In this document: in pieces, positions 1 through 9,495 of the stretch
Position numbering within the stretch: the first letter of the stretch is position 1
Layout of the letters: every line of letters begins with the position of its first letter
Assembly: GCA_034096865.1 (NCBI GenBank)
Contig: JAWQFJ010028307.1
Location: 173,278 to 193,277, forward strand
Length of the DNA: 20,000 nt
Direction: 5' to 3'
From: Theodoxus fluviatilis
Taxonomy: Eukaryota; Mollusca; Gastropoda; Cycloneritida; Neritidae
Translations under genes and position numbers: made by a program
Notes under the pieces: model-generated
Told to the model about the DNA's origin: nothing
What the model saw: only the letters and a program-made list of their open reading frames with translations
Databases searched by the model: none

Positions 1-360
1 ATCTGGGCATCAATTCCATTGTGACTGCGGATGTCAGTGCAATGCCTTCATGTGAGTAAAGGGTCAATGTAAATGCTTTGTGCTGTCTGCATTTGCATTG
101 TAAGTGTGCATTTGGCCTGCTTAGCTGTAGGGGGAAGCTCATATATATCTTAGGGTTTCTCAGAACAATGGACATGCTATTCAAAGCAATCCAAAGCGCA
201 TATCTGGTACATTTTAAAGTGAACGTTGTAATCGTACAAGAGTTGGTATGAAAACTGGGATGAAAAAGCAGACATGTCTGGATTTTGGAAATTAATTTAT
301 TACAAGGATGCTGCATATGATTAGAGCAATCACTTATTAAAAGACTGGAAATGCCTTTTG
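1..360. other. Non-coding flank, no gene recognised
   Basis: AT-leaning sequence without a long open frame or a recognisable RNA. It leads directly into the 10-bp minisatellite. I see no promoter or splice signal that I would defend. Confidence 0.5.
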
Positions 361-587
361 GATTGCAGTGAATCGCTTTGGATCGCGTTGGATTGCTTTG
401 GTTCGCTTTGGTTTGCTTTGGTTTGCTTTGGATTGCTTTGGATTGCTTTGGATTGCTTTGGATTGCTTTGGTTTGCTTTGCATTGCTTTGGTTTGCTTTG
501 CATTGCTTTGGATTGCTTTGCATTACTTTGCATTGCTTTGGTTTGCATTGCATTACTTTGGATTGCTTTGGTTTGCTTTGGTTTGCA
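361..587. repeat. 10-bp minisatellite, about 23 units
   Basis: The unit is gattgctttg with variants such as gtttgctttg, cattgctttg and cattactttg. The period of 10 is kept across the whole tract without an insertion or deletion. Because 10 is not a multiple of 3, all three plus frames read through the array and give Leu/Trp/Phe-rich strings, and the minus strand gives Lys/Gln/Ser-rich strings. These are artefacts of the missing stop codon in the unit, not evidence of genes. Most substitutions fall in the first four bases, while the ctttg part is nearly constant. Confidence 0.95.
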
Positions 588-681
588 AATCCATAGTCCT
601 GGGAAACTCACTCCTGGTGTGCCAGCAACTCTGTCTTGGTGTTCTGTGTCAGATTATGTGAGTTTTCCTGTTTCAGCATTT

Positions 682-773
682 GTGTGAGAAAGTGTGTGTG
701 CATGCATGCACATGTGTGTGCATGCCTGCACATGTGTGTGCATGCACATGTGTGTGTGCTTTTGTGTGTTTGT

Positions 774-831
<58 letters not shown>

Positions 832-844
832 ACATGAGCATGTT

Positions 845-879
<35 letters not shown>

Positions 880-1068
880 ACATGTGCATGTTTATGTATG
901 TCTATGTGTGTGTGTGTGTGTCTGTGTGTGTGTGTGCACATGTGGTGTGTGTGTGCATGTGTGTGTGTGCACATGTGCATGTTTGTATGTGTGTGTGTGT
1001 GTATGTCTGTGTGTGTGTGTGTGTGTGTGTGTCTATGTGTGTGTGTGTGTGTGTGCATGCATGTGTGT
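682..1068. repeat. Compound TG microsatellite with gcatgc and acatgt interruptions
   Basis: Long TG runs are broken by catgcatgc and cacatg blocks, so most of about 390 bp is alternating purine and pyrimidine, a composition able to adopt left-handed DNA. The Cys/Val open frames on one strand and His/Thr frames on the other come only from the repeat. Confidence 0.95.
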
Positions 1069-1110
1069 TGTGGGGGGTTCTATTGTTTTTTGTTTTGACT
1101 CTGTTTTACA

Positions 1111-1193
1111 TATTAATAACTTTTTTTGTCTCTTTCCAGGTAAATTTCAAATCCAGATTCAGAGATCGTGAAGATGTTAGTTATTGCCTCTAG
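1111..1193 (+). other. Possible 3' splice acceptor and short terminal exon
   Basis: A T/C-rich tract (about 1121-1137) ends in CAG at 1137-1139, preceded by a branch-like attaataac near 1112-1120. After the acceptor, one frame stays open for 17 codons and stops at TAG 1191-1193. This is the arrangement of a final coding exon followed by a 3' UTR, but the peptide is too short to assign to any family. No canonical AATAAA was noticed downstream; an ATTAAA lies near 1864. It could equally be a chance pyrimidine tract after a TG repeat. Confidence 0.15.
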
Positions 1194-3407
1194 GCACAAT
1201 CTGTCACAGCGAGTCCTCTGTGTACTGGACACCGCACGAGGCTTTGCTGATGCTGCAGCGTTTGAAAGTTGTGAGACATCAAGTAGAATTTGCTAAGATG
1301 AGTTCTGTAAACATGAGTGGAAGAGAAGGACTAATGTGAAGGATGTGAGCTGTGATGTGTGCTGGCTAATTCTCCTGTCTGAAGGGTATGAGGTCTGCAA
1401 GTAGTATGGTCCTGGTGCAATGATTATGTCCAAGGAGCTCTCATGTGAAGGAATCATACTCAGTGAATGGTCATTGCCCTGGCATTTTCTTCATTGAAAT
1501 AATGAATGCATGTACATATCATGTCACTTGTGTGAAGTACCTTCATAGCAAACTGGATGGATAATGCTTGTAAATTTTTAAGATAGTAAAACACAACACT
1601 GGATAACATTCCCTTACTTGGATTACTGCTTACCTCCGCTTCTAGCACCCCATCCCACCCCCCACTCCATCCCACCCCCCACCCCACCCCACCCCCAATT
1701 CTCCCTTACCCTCAACCCCCATTCTTTAGTCTCAGCAGACATTCTTTGCATGGCTATACATGTTCTTTAGCTTTAGAGAACTGAAGCATTTTCAAAAGTT
1801 TGACTTCAACTATTGTGTAATTATCTATCATCCAGTTACATGTAAATAGCTGTATGTCACTTTATTAAAAACATGAAAATGTGGACATGCATTTTTTTCT
1901 CTTCTGTTTTTTAATATTTTATTTCATGTTATTTTATTTTATTTAAAAGAAGCTTGTTATGATTGGTCAGATGATGCCACCTATTGTATCCTTGTAGTTA
2001 CTGATTACAAGGAGTTTCATACGTCACCTTACTGAATGGAGGATTGTGCCTGAATGTTTGTATTACTAAATTTTGGTGACATTCAACGTTGCACATTTTT
2101 TTTTGTTAGAAGGATTTTCCCTTTGTTTTTCCCCCCTACATCTATGATTATTTATGTGCAGTGTTGAAGATAAACATATGAATATAAGGCATTGTGTTAT
2201 AGTCTTGTGCTGGTTTCTTTCCTGCAACAGTAGCCCCATCAGTCAATCCACTTCACGCCTCAGGTAGGATACATCTTTGCTGCTGGACCCGAGTCAAAGC
2301 ATTGTCAAGGAGGTGAGGTACCCAAGAGAGAGAATGGAACTGAATTGTTGACACTTTCTTGTACAACGTTGCTGCTGTAGGAAGAACTGTGTTTCTTACA
2401 TTCATGCCTGGAGATCAAAATGGACAAGTACAAAGTGATACAAAAACATGGAGTCTTCTCACAAAGGCATTTCATCATTACATTTAATCATCCATCGCTT
2501 CCAATCTTTTCTCACTTGCTCTATGGCAGTTTTCATTTTGCATTGCACAATTTTTACCAAACAAGTTCAGTTCACTTGTAATGTCCAGAAGCCATCTTGG
2601 CCACAGCTGTGATCGAGTGCTCATTTTGATCAGAGACAAAAGCAGCTATAAGATTGGATCTTCAATGGGTGTTGATTGGTGAGAGGACTTCTGACCTGTT
2701 CTGCTTTGGGTTGATTTGAATGTGATGATTGTTGGAATGACTTGTGAATTATCCAGGCATAAGTACATCCCAGGAGATGCACACTTTACAATCATTGATG
2801 CTGGCCCTGAAGCTTTGCAGTGACACTACAGAAAGAGTTCCTAACTGTAGTGACGGGGGTGGGGTATGTGTGTTGGTGCCTTTGGCACATGAGTCAACAT
2901 GCCTCAATCCAATTTTTGTAGGAACCCACTCAGTTTTGTTGGGGTTTTTTGGTCACTGTGGTTTTTGCCGACCCTTGACCAACTTGCTCATTAGCAAGGG
3001 AGACAACTGCATTTCCTGCACATGAACGAAGCACACGGGCGCTTAGAGCCTCAGGAGCATGTGAATGACAGTTTTCTGTCATAATGCATTGTGTTTTTGA
3101 AGTTTAAACTCAAAATTTTGTGCTAGCCTTTTTCATAATTGTATGAGTTGATAAGTTTTGCCACATAATGCACATCTTCATTTCTTCACTTGTTTTTGTT
3201 AAATCCACCGCACTTTGCTTAACTGCAGACTTATCAATCTCCATGGGGCACTAATTCTTTTCCCCCCGACAAGCTAGGATCCAGTGGCATGAAGGAAGTT
3301 GCAACTGTTAACTTTTTTTGGCTGCATTGTGTCTGTCACATATTAAAGAGCCACAGCAACAAATACTGTGGAAGGAACAGCCATTTAAAAGTTACTTTAG
3401 CCTTGGG
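1194..3407. other. Non-coding stretch, no gene recognised
   Basis: Apart from the C-rich tract at 1647-1717, this is unique-looking AT-rich sequence. The longest open frame (2744-3025, 93 codons) has no recognisable domain, and its composition does not stand out. It could be 3' UTR or intron if the acceptor at 1139 is real. A second weak acceptor-like tctttcctgcaacag ends near 2230. Confidence 0.4.
1647..1717 (-). repeat. C-rich tract, G-quadruplex motif on the minus strand
   Basis: Runs of four to six C are separated by single A residues, most strikingly at 1675-1696 (C6 A C4 A C4 A C5). On the minus strand this is four G runs with one-base loops, the classic strong G-quadruplex pattern, and the plus strand could form an i-motif. 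Confidence 0.8.
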
Positions 3408-3510
3408 GCATGCATGCATACATGCACACAAACACACATAAATGCATGCACATACATGTGTATGCATGCACACACATCTGCACATGCACACAAACCATGC
3501 ACACACTCAA
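3408..3510. repeat. Degenerate CA/ATGC-rich microsatellite
   Basis: Imperfect alternation of catgca, cacaca and acatac blocks over about 100 bp. It resembles the reverse complement of the compound repeat near 700-740 but is too degenerate to call a specific duplication. Confidence 0.7.
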
Positions 3511-3762
3511 AACCTCTCTTCTGTCTCATAGCAATACTTCTTCCTCTAAGTATACAGAGGAACTAAAAACATATGTAGTGGATGTTTATGGTTGCACAAC
3601 TGTGTCATCATCCATAGTTGAATCATGACATAATGTCAGTTGTGGTTTTCATCAAGATAGAACCCTTCCATTCTTCATTTCCTCCTTATGTGGAACTAGA
3701 AGTTTCAGGGATGTGTAATGAAGTTCTTTGCTAATGAAGAAGGGGAAAGTAATCGGGGGAAG

Positions 3763-3771
3763 GAGAGAGAG

Positions 3772-3814
<43 letters not shown>
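3763..3814. repeat. (GA)n microsatellite
   Basis: Nearly pure GA repeat of about 52 bp, interrupted once by acgag. It sits 120 bp upstream of the first 21-bp satellite block. In one frame it extends the satellite's open frame leftward as an Arg/Glu string, which should not be taken as protein evidence. Confidence 0.95.
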
Positions 3815-3815
<1 letters not shown>

Positions 3816-3934
3816 AGCAGCAAAGGGGAAAATATCAGGGAGGTGGAGAGAGAGAGATGGTTAATAATCTAAGTGGACACAATGAGAAAGTTGGAGTTTC
3901 GTTACCTTTAGTCTTTAGTCTGGTTTCTCAGAAC

Positions 3935-4837
3935 AAACACAATGTTCCTTGGTACAAACACAATGTTCCTCAGTATAAACACAATGTTCCTCAGTATAAA
4001 CACAATGTTCCTCAGTATAAACACAATGTTCCTCAGCATAAACACAATTATCCTCAGTACAAACACATTGTTCCTCAGTACAAACACAATGTTCCTCAGA
4101 ATAAACACAATGTTCCTCAGCATAAACACAATGTTCCTCAGCATAAACACAATGTTCCTCAGCATAAACACAATGTTCCTCAGTACAAACACAATGTTCC
4201 TCAGTACAAACACAATGTTCCTCAGTACAAACACAATGTTCCTCAGTACAAACACAATGTTCCTCAGTACAAACACAATGTTCCTCAGTACAAACACAAT
4301 GTTCCTCAGCATAAACACAATTATCCTCAGTACAAACACAATGTTCCTCATTACAAACACAATGTTCCTCAGTACAAACACAATGTTCCTCAGTACAAAC
4401 ACAATGTTCCTCAGTACAAACATAATGTTCCTCAGCATAAACACAATTATCCTCAGTACAAACACAATGTTCCTCATTACAAACACAATGTTCCTCAGTA
4501 CAAACACAATGTTCCTCAGTACAAACACAATGTTCCTCAGTACAAACACAATGTTCCTCAGAATAAACACAATGTTCCTCAGCATAAACACAATGTTCCT
4601 CAGCATAAACACAATGTTCCTCAGTACAAACACAATGTTCCTCAGCATAAACACAATGTTCCTCAGCATAAACACAATGTTCCTCAGCATAAACACAATG
4701 TTCCTCAGTACAAACACAATGTTCCTCAGCATAAACACAATGTTCCTCAGCATAAACACAATGTTCCTCAGCATAAACACAATGTTCCTCAGCATAAACA
4801 CAATGTTCCTCAGTACAAACACAATGTTCCTCAGGGC
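3935..4837. repeat. 21-bp satellite, block 1 (43 units)
   Basis: The unit is aaacacaatgttcctcagtac. KH codons start at 3935 and recur every 21 bp to 4817, giving 43 units with no insertion or deletion. Since 21 is a multiple of 3 and the unit lacks stop codons in several frames, long overlapping open frames arise: heptads KHNVPQY (3728-4861) and MFLSTNT (3942-4904) on plus, RNIVFVL (3908-4921) on minus. Variation concentrates in the last triplet (tac, tat, cat, aat) and in a recurrent two-base change of gtt to tat. None of the frames shows a bias toward synonymous change that would single it out as coding. Confidence 0.97.
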
Positions 4838-5038
4838 AATTCCCCTGTGGGTTTGGGGTAAGAATTTACCCACTGTGTCTCCCTGTGAGTTTCGTAAGAG
4901 GTGAATGACTAGGGACACCATGACTTGATTCGCGTTTGCTCTAAACTGTTCTAGTGATTTTCTTGCTTAATGGCCTTATATAGCCTACAAAGGCTGATAG
5001 GCCGTAAAACACCATCCATCCTATGCAATCCTCAGGGT
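4838..5038. other. Unique spacer between the satellite blocks
   Basis: About 200 bp of non-repetitive sequence. Both edges carry cctcaggg, which is a satellite cctcag followed by gg, suggesting that the spacer interrupts a once longer array or that both edges share a breakpoint. Confidence 0.6.
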
Positions 5039-5510
5039 AAACATAATGTTCCTCAGCACAAGCACTATGTTCCTCAGTACAAACACAATTATCCTCAGCA
5101 GAAACACAATGTTCCTCAGTACAAACATAATGCTCCTCAGCATTAACACAATGTTCCTCAACATAAACACACTGTTCCTCAGTACAAACACAATTATCCT
5201 CAGCAGAAACACAATTATCCTCAGTATAAACACAATGTTCCTCAGTACAAACACAATGTTCCTCAGTACAAACACAATGTTCCTCAGTACAAACACAATG
5301 TTCCTCAGTACAAACACAATTATCCTCAGTATAAACACAATGTTCCTCAGTACAAACACAATGTTCCTCAGTACAAACATAATATTCTTCAGCATAAACA
5401 CAATGTTCCTAAGGATAAACTCTATGTTCCTCAGTGTAAACGCAATGTTCCTCTGCATAAGAACAATGTTCCTCAGCATAAACGCAATGTTCCTCAGCAT
5501 AAACGAAATG
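5039..5510. repeat. 21-bp satellite, block 2 (22 units)
   Basis: Same unit and orientation as block 1, again with strict 21-bp spacing (5039 to 5501 is 22 x 21). Units toward the right end are more diverged, as expected at the edge of an array homogenised in its middle. The gtt-to-tat variant occurs about four times here, so it predates the split or spread by conversion. The KHNVPQY frame contains a TAA near 5144 while the MFLSTNT frame (5046-5570) and a minus frame (5021-5689) stay open. Confidence 0.95.
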
Positions 5511-6570
5511 GATAACACGATGAGTAGAAACATCCAGGGTCTACAGAAGTTTGTCCAAATTCCAAAGTAGCGAAGAGGAGTTGGGCCAACAATCTTAGGA
5601 AGCAGCGTGGGGGAAAAGCCACTAGTTGCTTGGGAGAGAACTTCTGGCTGCTCATCTTCCCATTGCAACTGTTCCAGCAGGTCAGCCAAAGGTCATGTGA
5701 TTTACCATATTTGACCATTGGCTACCTCTGAAACATGAAAAGGGGAGGAGGATGGACATGAGAAAAGAGGGGGGTTGAGATATGCAGGTCCGAGGCACAT
5801 GTTAAAATTTGGTCTTGCCTCTGTAGACAGTGAATTCCTCCAAGATGCGCCGAATCAGGTCATGAGGTTTAGCCTCTCACAGCTTCAGCAAAAACCCATA
5901 CACAGGTGAAGTAGGAAAAACAAGAATAGATGATGTGCGGGCATCCTTTAGACACCAAGGAAAAACAAACATTAAAGATGGATTTTATAAATTCACACTG
6001 GGGTACATTTGATCCCACACTGAAATATGTATTTGGCTTGCACCGATTCCTGTGCTTATGCCGTAATGGTAATTTCCCCATGACTTTGTAAACCCTCAAT
6101 GTATCGAAAAGAGGAAAATCACAGAAGAAGAAGAAAAAAAATGACAATTTTAATTTCATGTTGGCAAAGTTACAAGTTCCTCCCCCACAGAAGAGAACAA
6201 AGTCAACTCTGAATGAAAAGTATCATGATTTGCACAATTAGTCTAATGCTATGACAAGGAATATTCAGAAAGTAACTAAGCAAAAATGGAATACATACAT
6301 GTATTATCATTGACTTAACTCTCACATATGTATTGTGACAGTACATACCACTGAAAATCTGCAAACGTGTTTCAACCACCGTGTACTTATCATTATCATA
6401 AACAACAATCAAGTAGCAAAACTGAACATTTAGTAACAAGAGAACCTTTAAGCTAATTATCATAGATACATGAGCTGTACATAAACATTCCATGGAACAA
6501 ACGCACTGTGTGGTGCCATTTGTACAAGTAAGTTGGCCCAAATGAATGTACCAAGGACCACAGCATACCA
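5511..6570. other. Non-coding stretch, no gene recognised
   Basis: Mixed, AT-rich sequence. Open frames of up to about 110 codons on the minus strand (6203-6541, 5869-6159) show no domain or motif that I recognise, and none has a convincing start context. I see nothing else to annotate. Confidence 0.45.
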
Positions 6571-6575
6571 GCTCT

Positions 6576-6586
6576 GTGTGTGTGCG

Positions 6587-6660
<74 letters not shown>

Positions 6661-6808
6661 CGTGTGTGTAGGTGTGTGTGTGGGGGGGGGGGGGGGGGGG
6701 GGGGGGGGAGGGGGGTGTGTATGTGTGAGTGTGTGAGCATGTAGGTGTGGGGGTGTGTGTATGTGTGTGTATGTGTGTATGTAGGTGTGAGTGTGTGAGT
6801 GTATGTAG

Positions 6809-6843
<35 letters not shown>
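6576..6843. repeat. TG microsatellite with a 27-base G homopolymer
   Basis: A pure TG run (about 6590-6659) leads to an uninterrupted run of 27 G (6682-6708), one A and six more G, then TG/TATG/TAGG variants. The G run is a strong G-quadruplex candidate. Its exact length is also the part of the window most likely to be misassembled or miscalled. Confidence 0.95.
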
Positions 6844-6847
<4 letters not shown>

Positions 6848-6959
6848 TGTGTGTTTGAGTGTAAGTGTATGTATTCTGGCAGCTTTGGCTGTGCACTCTA
6901 CTGGTACAAGAAAAGTTCAAGTAGGAATAACATTATCGATGACATTATAATTTCACAAT

Positions 6960-7180
6960 GATAAAAACCGCTGGCGCTGAACCTCCAGGTTTTGGCATTT
7001 AAAAAAAGATCGGGTTCGAACCCGCAACCTCTCGAGAAAAGAGGGGGAAAACACACACACACATAAAAACAAAAAAACCACAACCTCTCGAAAAAAGAGA
7101 AGAAAAAAAAAGTTTCAGCACAGAATCAAACCTGGTCATGCATGACCAAGAGTCGAATGCTCTACCAGCTGAGCCATTAG
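6960..7180 (-). mobile_element. tRNA-derived SINE, copy 1
   Basis: Read on the minus strand, it starts near 7180 with an A box (complement of 7165-7176, tggctcagctgg), then gactctt as in the anticodon loop of tRNA-Lys(CTT), then a weakened B box (7122-7132). The body contains a further B-box-like palindrome gggttcgaaccc (7012-7023). The 3' end is near 6960 (gtttttatc on minus). It matches copy 2 at 9496-9716 almost end to end, but lacks the middle B-box-like module of that copy. An internal RNA polymerase III promoter of the tRNA type is implied. The B box has two changes from consensus, so activity is doubtful. Confidence 0.75.
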
Positions 7181-7649
7181 AGAATTGCTATGGCAGAGTG
7201 TTTGTAAAGCATGTAAATCCACTTCTAAGCTATCGGCCCAGGAACAATCAACCATATATTTTAAACATGATGGATAGGTTCAGGAAGCTCCTATTATGAC
7301 ATGTTTTGCTTTCCTTTGGCATGTCATAGACGCTGAATTAACACTCACACAGTCACACAGAGGAGGAAGTGTATTATAGATGTTCAACCCAGACATGTGC
7401 ATTCGTACTCATTCAGTGATTCACGCACACACCGTGTGTGGTACTGCTACCGAGTACCGTCATTCTACAAGCAACGAGTCAATCCTGTTAACACGATTCA
7501 TAACTGGTAGGTTTTTAGGCTAGATTCGCTTCGAAAAGTTGCAGAAAATCTGATGGTGGTAACAATCTGACGGTATAACAAGTTTTGACAAGGAAAAAAC
7601 CAAGCAAGTAATCATTCTGACCGTTGTCAGCCATGTTCACCACGACAAC

Positions 7650-7915
7650 GGCAGGATTCTAACGCATCATGAAGAAGGCTGAAATGGTCGGTGTCGGTGG
7701 TTGTTGTGACTCTTGACCGGTACTGTACTCCATGCACCTTAACGGTCCGTGTGATTCGGGTGTAATCTTAAGCTTAACGACGTTTATTGGCAGTATTACA
7801 CCCGAATCACACAGAGCACAAACTTTGCGCAGCTGAGTGCGAGAATCTGGGTCACGTGTCGGCGTCTATTTTCATGGCTCGTGAGTGCCTGGCTAAAGTG
7901 CGTTAGAATCCTGCC
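7650..7915. mobile_element. Candidate MITE or foldback element with 17-bp terminal inverted repeats
   Basis: The ends are ggcaggattctaacgca (7650-7666) and its exact reverse complement (7899-7915), 266 bp apart. Inside lies a second perfect inverted repeat (7749-7766/7795-7812). No coding capacity is visible between them. I found no clear target-site duplication outside the ends, so classification as a transposon is inference; a palindromic remnant of a larger element is the alternative. Confidence 0.4.
7749..7812. repeat. Perfect 18-bp inverted repeat with 28-nt loop
   Basis: The arm at 7749-7766 (gtgtgattcgggtgtaat) is the exact reverse complement of 7795-7812. Pairing extends a few bases further outward with one mismatch. 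The 28-nt spacer contains a HindIII-like aagctt and no long complementarity. As RNA or single-stranded DNA it would form a stable hairpin. Confidence 0.85.
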
Positions 7916-7969
7916 CTTTTCACCCTCTGTTTGCAGAAGCTCCTAATCTCGCTGGAAACAAGATTTCAT

Positions 7970-8002
7970 ACTCTTGTCGTGGAACCAAACGACGACAAGA
8001 GT
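7970..8002. repeat. Perfect 11-bp inverted repeat with 11-nt loop
   Basis: The arm actcttgtcgt (7970-7980) pairs with acgacaagagt (7992-8002). It is separate from the nested structure to its left and could be a local hairpin of the same element or of a neighbouring one. Confidence 0.8.
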
Positions 8003-8562
8003 GACCTGATTTTTCAATACAAACACTGTATTCATTTTGTTGTTTAGACTGCAAGTGTAACTTTTCTGACTTGCGTTCCACTCAACACATTTTTCACCTA
8101 GTGGACATGTACTCGATTAATTGACTCGATTAAATTGAACTGATGTATTTGATATACATTTGTATTAATCCGGAAAAATTATGAAATCATACTTCATTCA
8201 TTCGAGCATTAGTCTTGACAGCGTTCAGCGGACGAAGTAAACATCAATCTACTTCGACCATAACGTAAGTGCGAGTTGCAGACGAAACTATCACCGTCAC
8301 ATGACACGGTGACGCCGAATGTCAAATCACTGCTATCTTACGGTCGTAATTATCGGACAAAGTCTGAATAATCTGAGAAAGAAAATCGAATTGGTTTATT
8401 ATGTGTATGAATACGAGTTTTTTTAATCGACTTCGGTCAATTTCGCGCTGCCTTGCAGTGATGATTTGAATACGAAGCAGTCGTCTGCAAGGCGAAAACG
8501 ATCTCGAAGCCAGCGAAGCCGAAGTTTCGACCATGAATGGAAAAAATCGTATTACGACCGTC

Positions 8563-8709
8563 AACCACTTTCTCTTCAAACCTCGATTCTGAAAATTTGA
8601 TACATTCAATCGGACCTAACTTCCAGTTAGTGTGCAAAATCTCAAGGAAATCCGTCCAGTAGTTTTTGAGATATAAGCCGTGGAGTCGGGACAGACAGAC
8701 AGACAGACA

Positions 8710-8766
<57 letters not shown>

Positions 8767-8767
8767 C
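8563..8767 (+). mobile_element. RTE-like 3' tail with GACA/CA microsatellite, copy 1
   Basis: The block from aaccactttctcttc to ccgtggagtcgggacag recurs nearly unchanged at 9343 and 10528. It contains tccgtccagtagtttttgag, followed by GACA repeats and then CA repeats (8688-8764). This layout is typical of 3' tails of RTE-clade LINEs and of non-autonomous elements that borrow them; no reverse transcriptase coding remains here. Minus-strand open frames with a shared LHGLYLKNYW string are translations of this tail, not a gene. Confidence 0.6.
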
Positions 8768-8812
8768 ACAGACAGATAAAGTCTGTAGGACCTCCAGTAA
8801 ACCATGAGGGAT
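8768..8812. repeat. Single diverged unit of the 35-bp hairpin repeat
   Basis: After the CA run, gataaagtctgtaggacctc and the following cagtaaac match the unit repeated three times at 10766-10872. Here the second hairpin arm reads atgaggg instead of ctggaggg, so the stem is partly broken. Confidence 0.75.
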
Positions 8813-9117
8813 AATTCTTTCTCCTTTACCAGTGTTCTCAAATTCAGTGTTCGTCATTAAACAGCTTCAAAAAAAGAATTGACACGATGTTCAAAGACTA
8901 CATGTACTGTGATGATGTTGGCCACCCGCTGCTGTTGCCACGTATACCACTCTCTGCCACTCATAAGCCACCGGAAGAAAAGTATAGAGAATAGGCACGA
9001 TCTTTTAAGATCGTTAGAACTAGGGTAGTAAAAAGTGAGAGTAGCCATAAGTACTGATCAAAAGATCAGATAAAGGCCTCGCGGCCTAAGACATCTGAGG
9101 ACATATCTTCTCTGTCC
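8813..9117. other. Non-coding link between repeat copies
   Basis: No gene or RNA recognised. A short palindrome aggcctcgcggcct lies at about 9074-9087, just before the CRE-like modules, and may belong to the same element. Confidence 0.4.
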
Positions 9118-9275
9118 TCGCAAATGACGTCACGTTATTGATGACGTCGCACATGTTGGAATTTCGCCATTCCATCAAATTGCCTACCTCCCCAGGTGTT
9201 TCGAAATTCTTCTCCTGGCATATAGAATCGAAATTGTACTTGCAAATGACGTAACGTTATTAATGACGTCAAATT
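9118..9275. repeat. Two modules of paired CRE-like TGACGT sites
   Basis: Module 1 has TGACGTCA at 9125-9132 and TGACGTCG at 9142-9149. Module 2 has TGACGTAA at 9247-9254 and TGACGTCA at 9264-9271. In each, the second site begins exactly 17 bp after the first, and the spacer contains acgttatt. TGACGTCA is the full cAMP-response-element palindrome bound by CREB/ATF bZIP factors. Whether these are functional is unknown. They belong to the non-autonomous element whose RTE-like tail starts at 9343. Confidence 0.7.
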
Positions 9276-9342
9276 TGGCTATTCCGTCAATTGTCATTTC
9301 AATCATTTTTCGACCGGTAATTTCGAGAATACGACCTTAAAA

Positions 9343-9495
9343 AACCACTTTCTCTTCAAGCCTCGATTCTGAAAATTTGATACATTCAATCGGACCTAAC
9401 TTCCAGTTAGTGTGCAAAATCTCAAGGAAATCCGTCCAGTAGTTTTTGAGATATAAGCCGTGGAGACGGGACAGACAGACACACACACAGACAGA
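9343..9495 (+). mobile_element. RTE-like 3' tail, copy 2
   Basis: Almost identical to copy 1 at an offset of exactly 780 bp over the conserved block, with gtcggg changed to gacggg. Its microsatellite is short (two GACA and a few CA) and ends at gacagataaa, where SINE copy 2 begins in the opposite orientation. The upstream tacgacctt is shared with copy 3. Confidence 0.6.

Larger units (their letters stand above)
7181..8562. other. Gene-free zone with clustered inverted repeats
   Basis: No coding region is recognisable. Several perfect inverted repeats are present: 7295-7303 with 7320-7328 (9 bp), 7440-7445 with 7453-7458 (6 bp), 7650-7666 with 7899-7915 (17 bp), 7749-7766 with 7795-7812 (18 bp) and 7970-7980 with 7992-8002 (11 bp), plus tcaccgt/acggtga near 8276-8297. 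This density suggests foldback or MITE-like remnants. The right part (about 8500-8562) leads into the RTE-like tail. Confidence 0.6.

Noticed and set aside
636..1193. Cys/Val-rich and His/Thr-rich proteins from TG/CA repeats, also at 6453-6950, 8642-8857 and 18467-18702
   Set aside because: They are translations of dinucleotide repeats that occur in every such tract on both strands.
3728..4861. Open frame of 377 codons with KHNVPQY heptads as a repetitive structural protein
   Set aside because: Two other long frames overlap the same array, the frame also needs the GA microsatellite to reach its start, and substitutions show no synonymous bias. The unit lacks stops, which is enough to explain it.
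3935..5510. CRISPR-like array
   Set aside because: The units are contiguous 21-bp repeats without unique spacers, and the context is animal DNA.
7112..7180. Functional tRNA-Lys gene
   Set aside because: The acceptor stem is not paired, the anticodon stem is disrupted by a palindrome, and the B box is degenerate. It is a SINE head.
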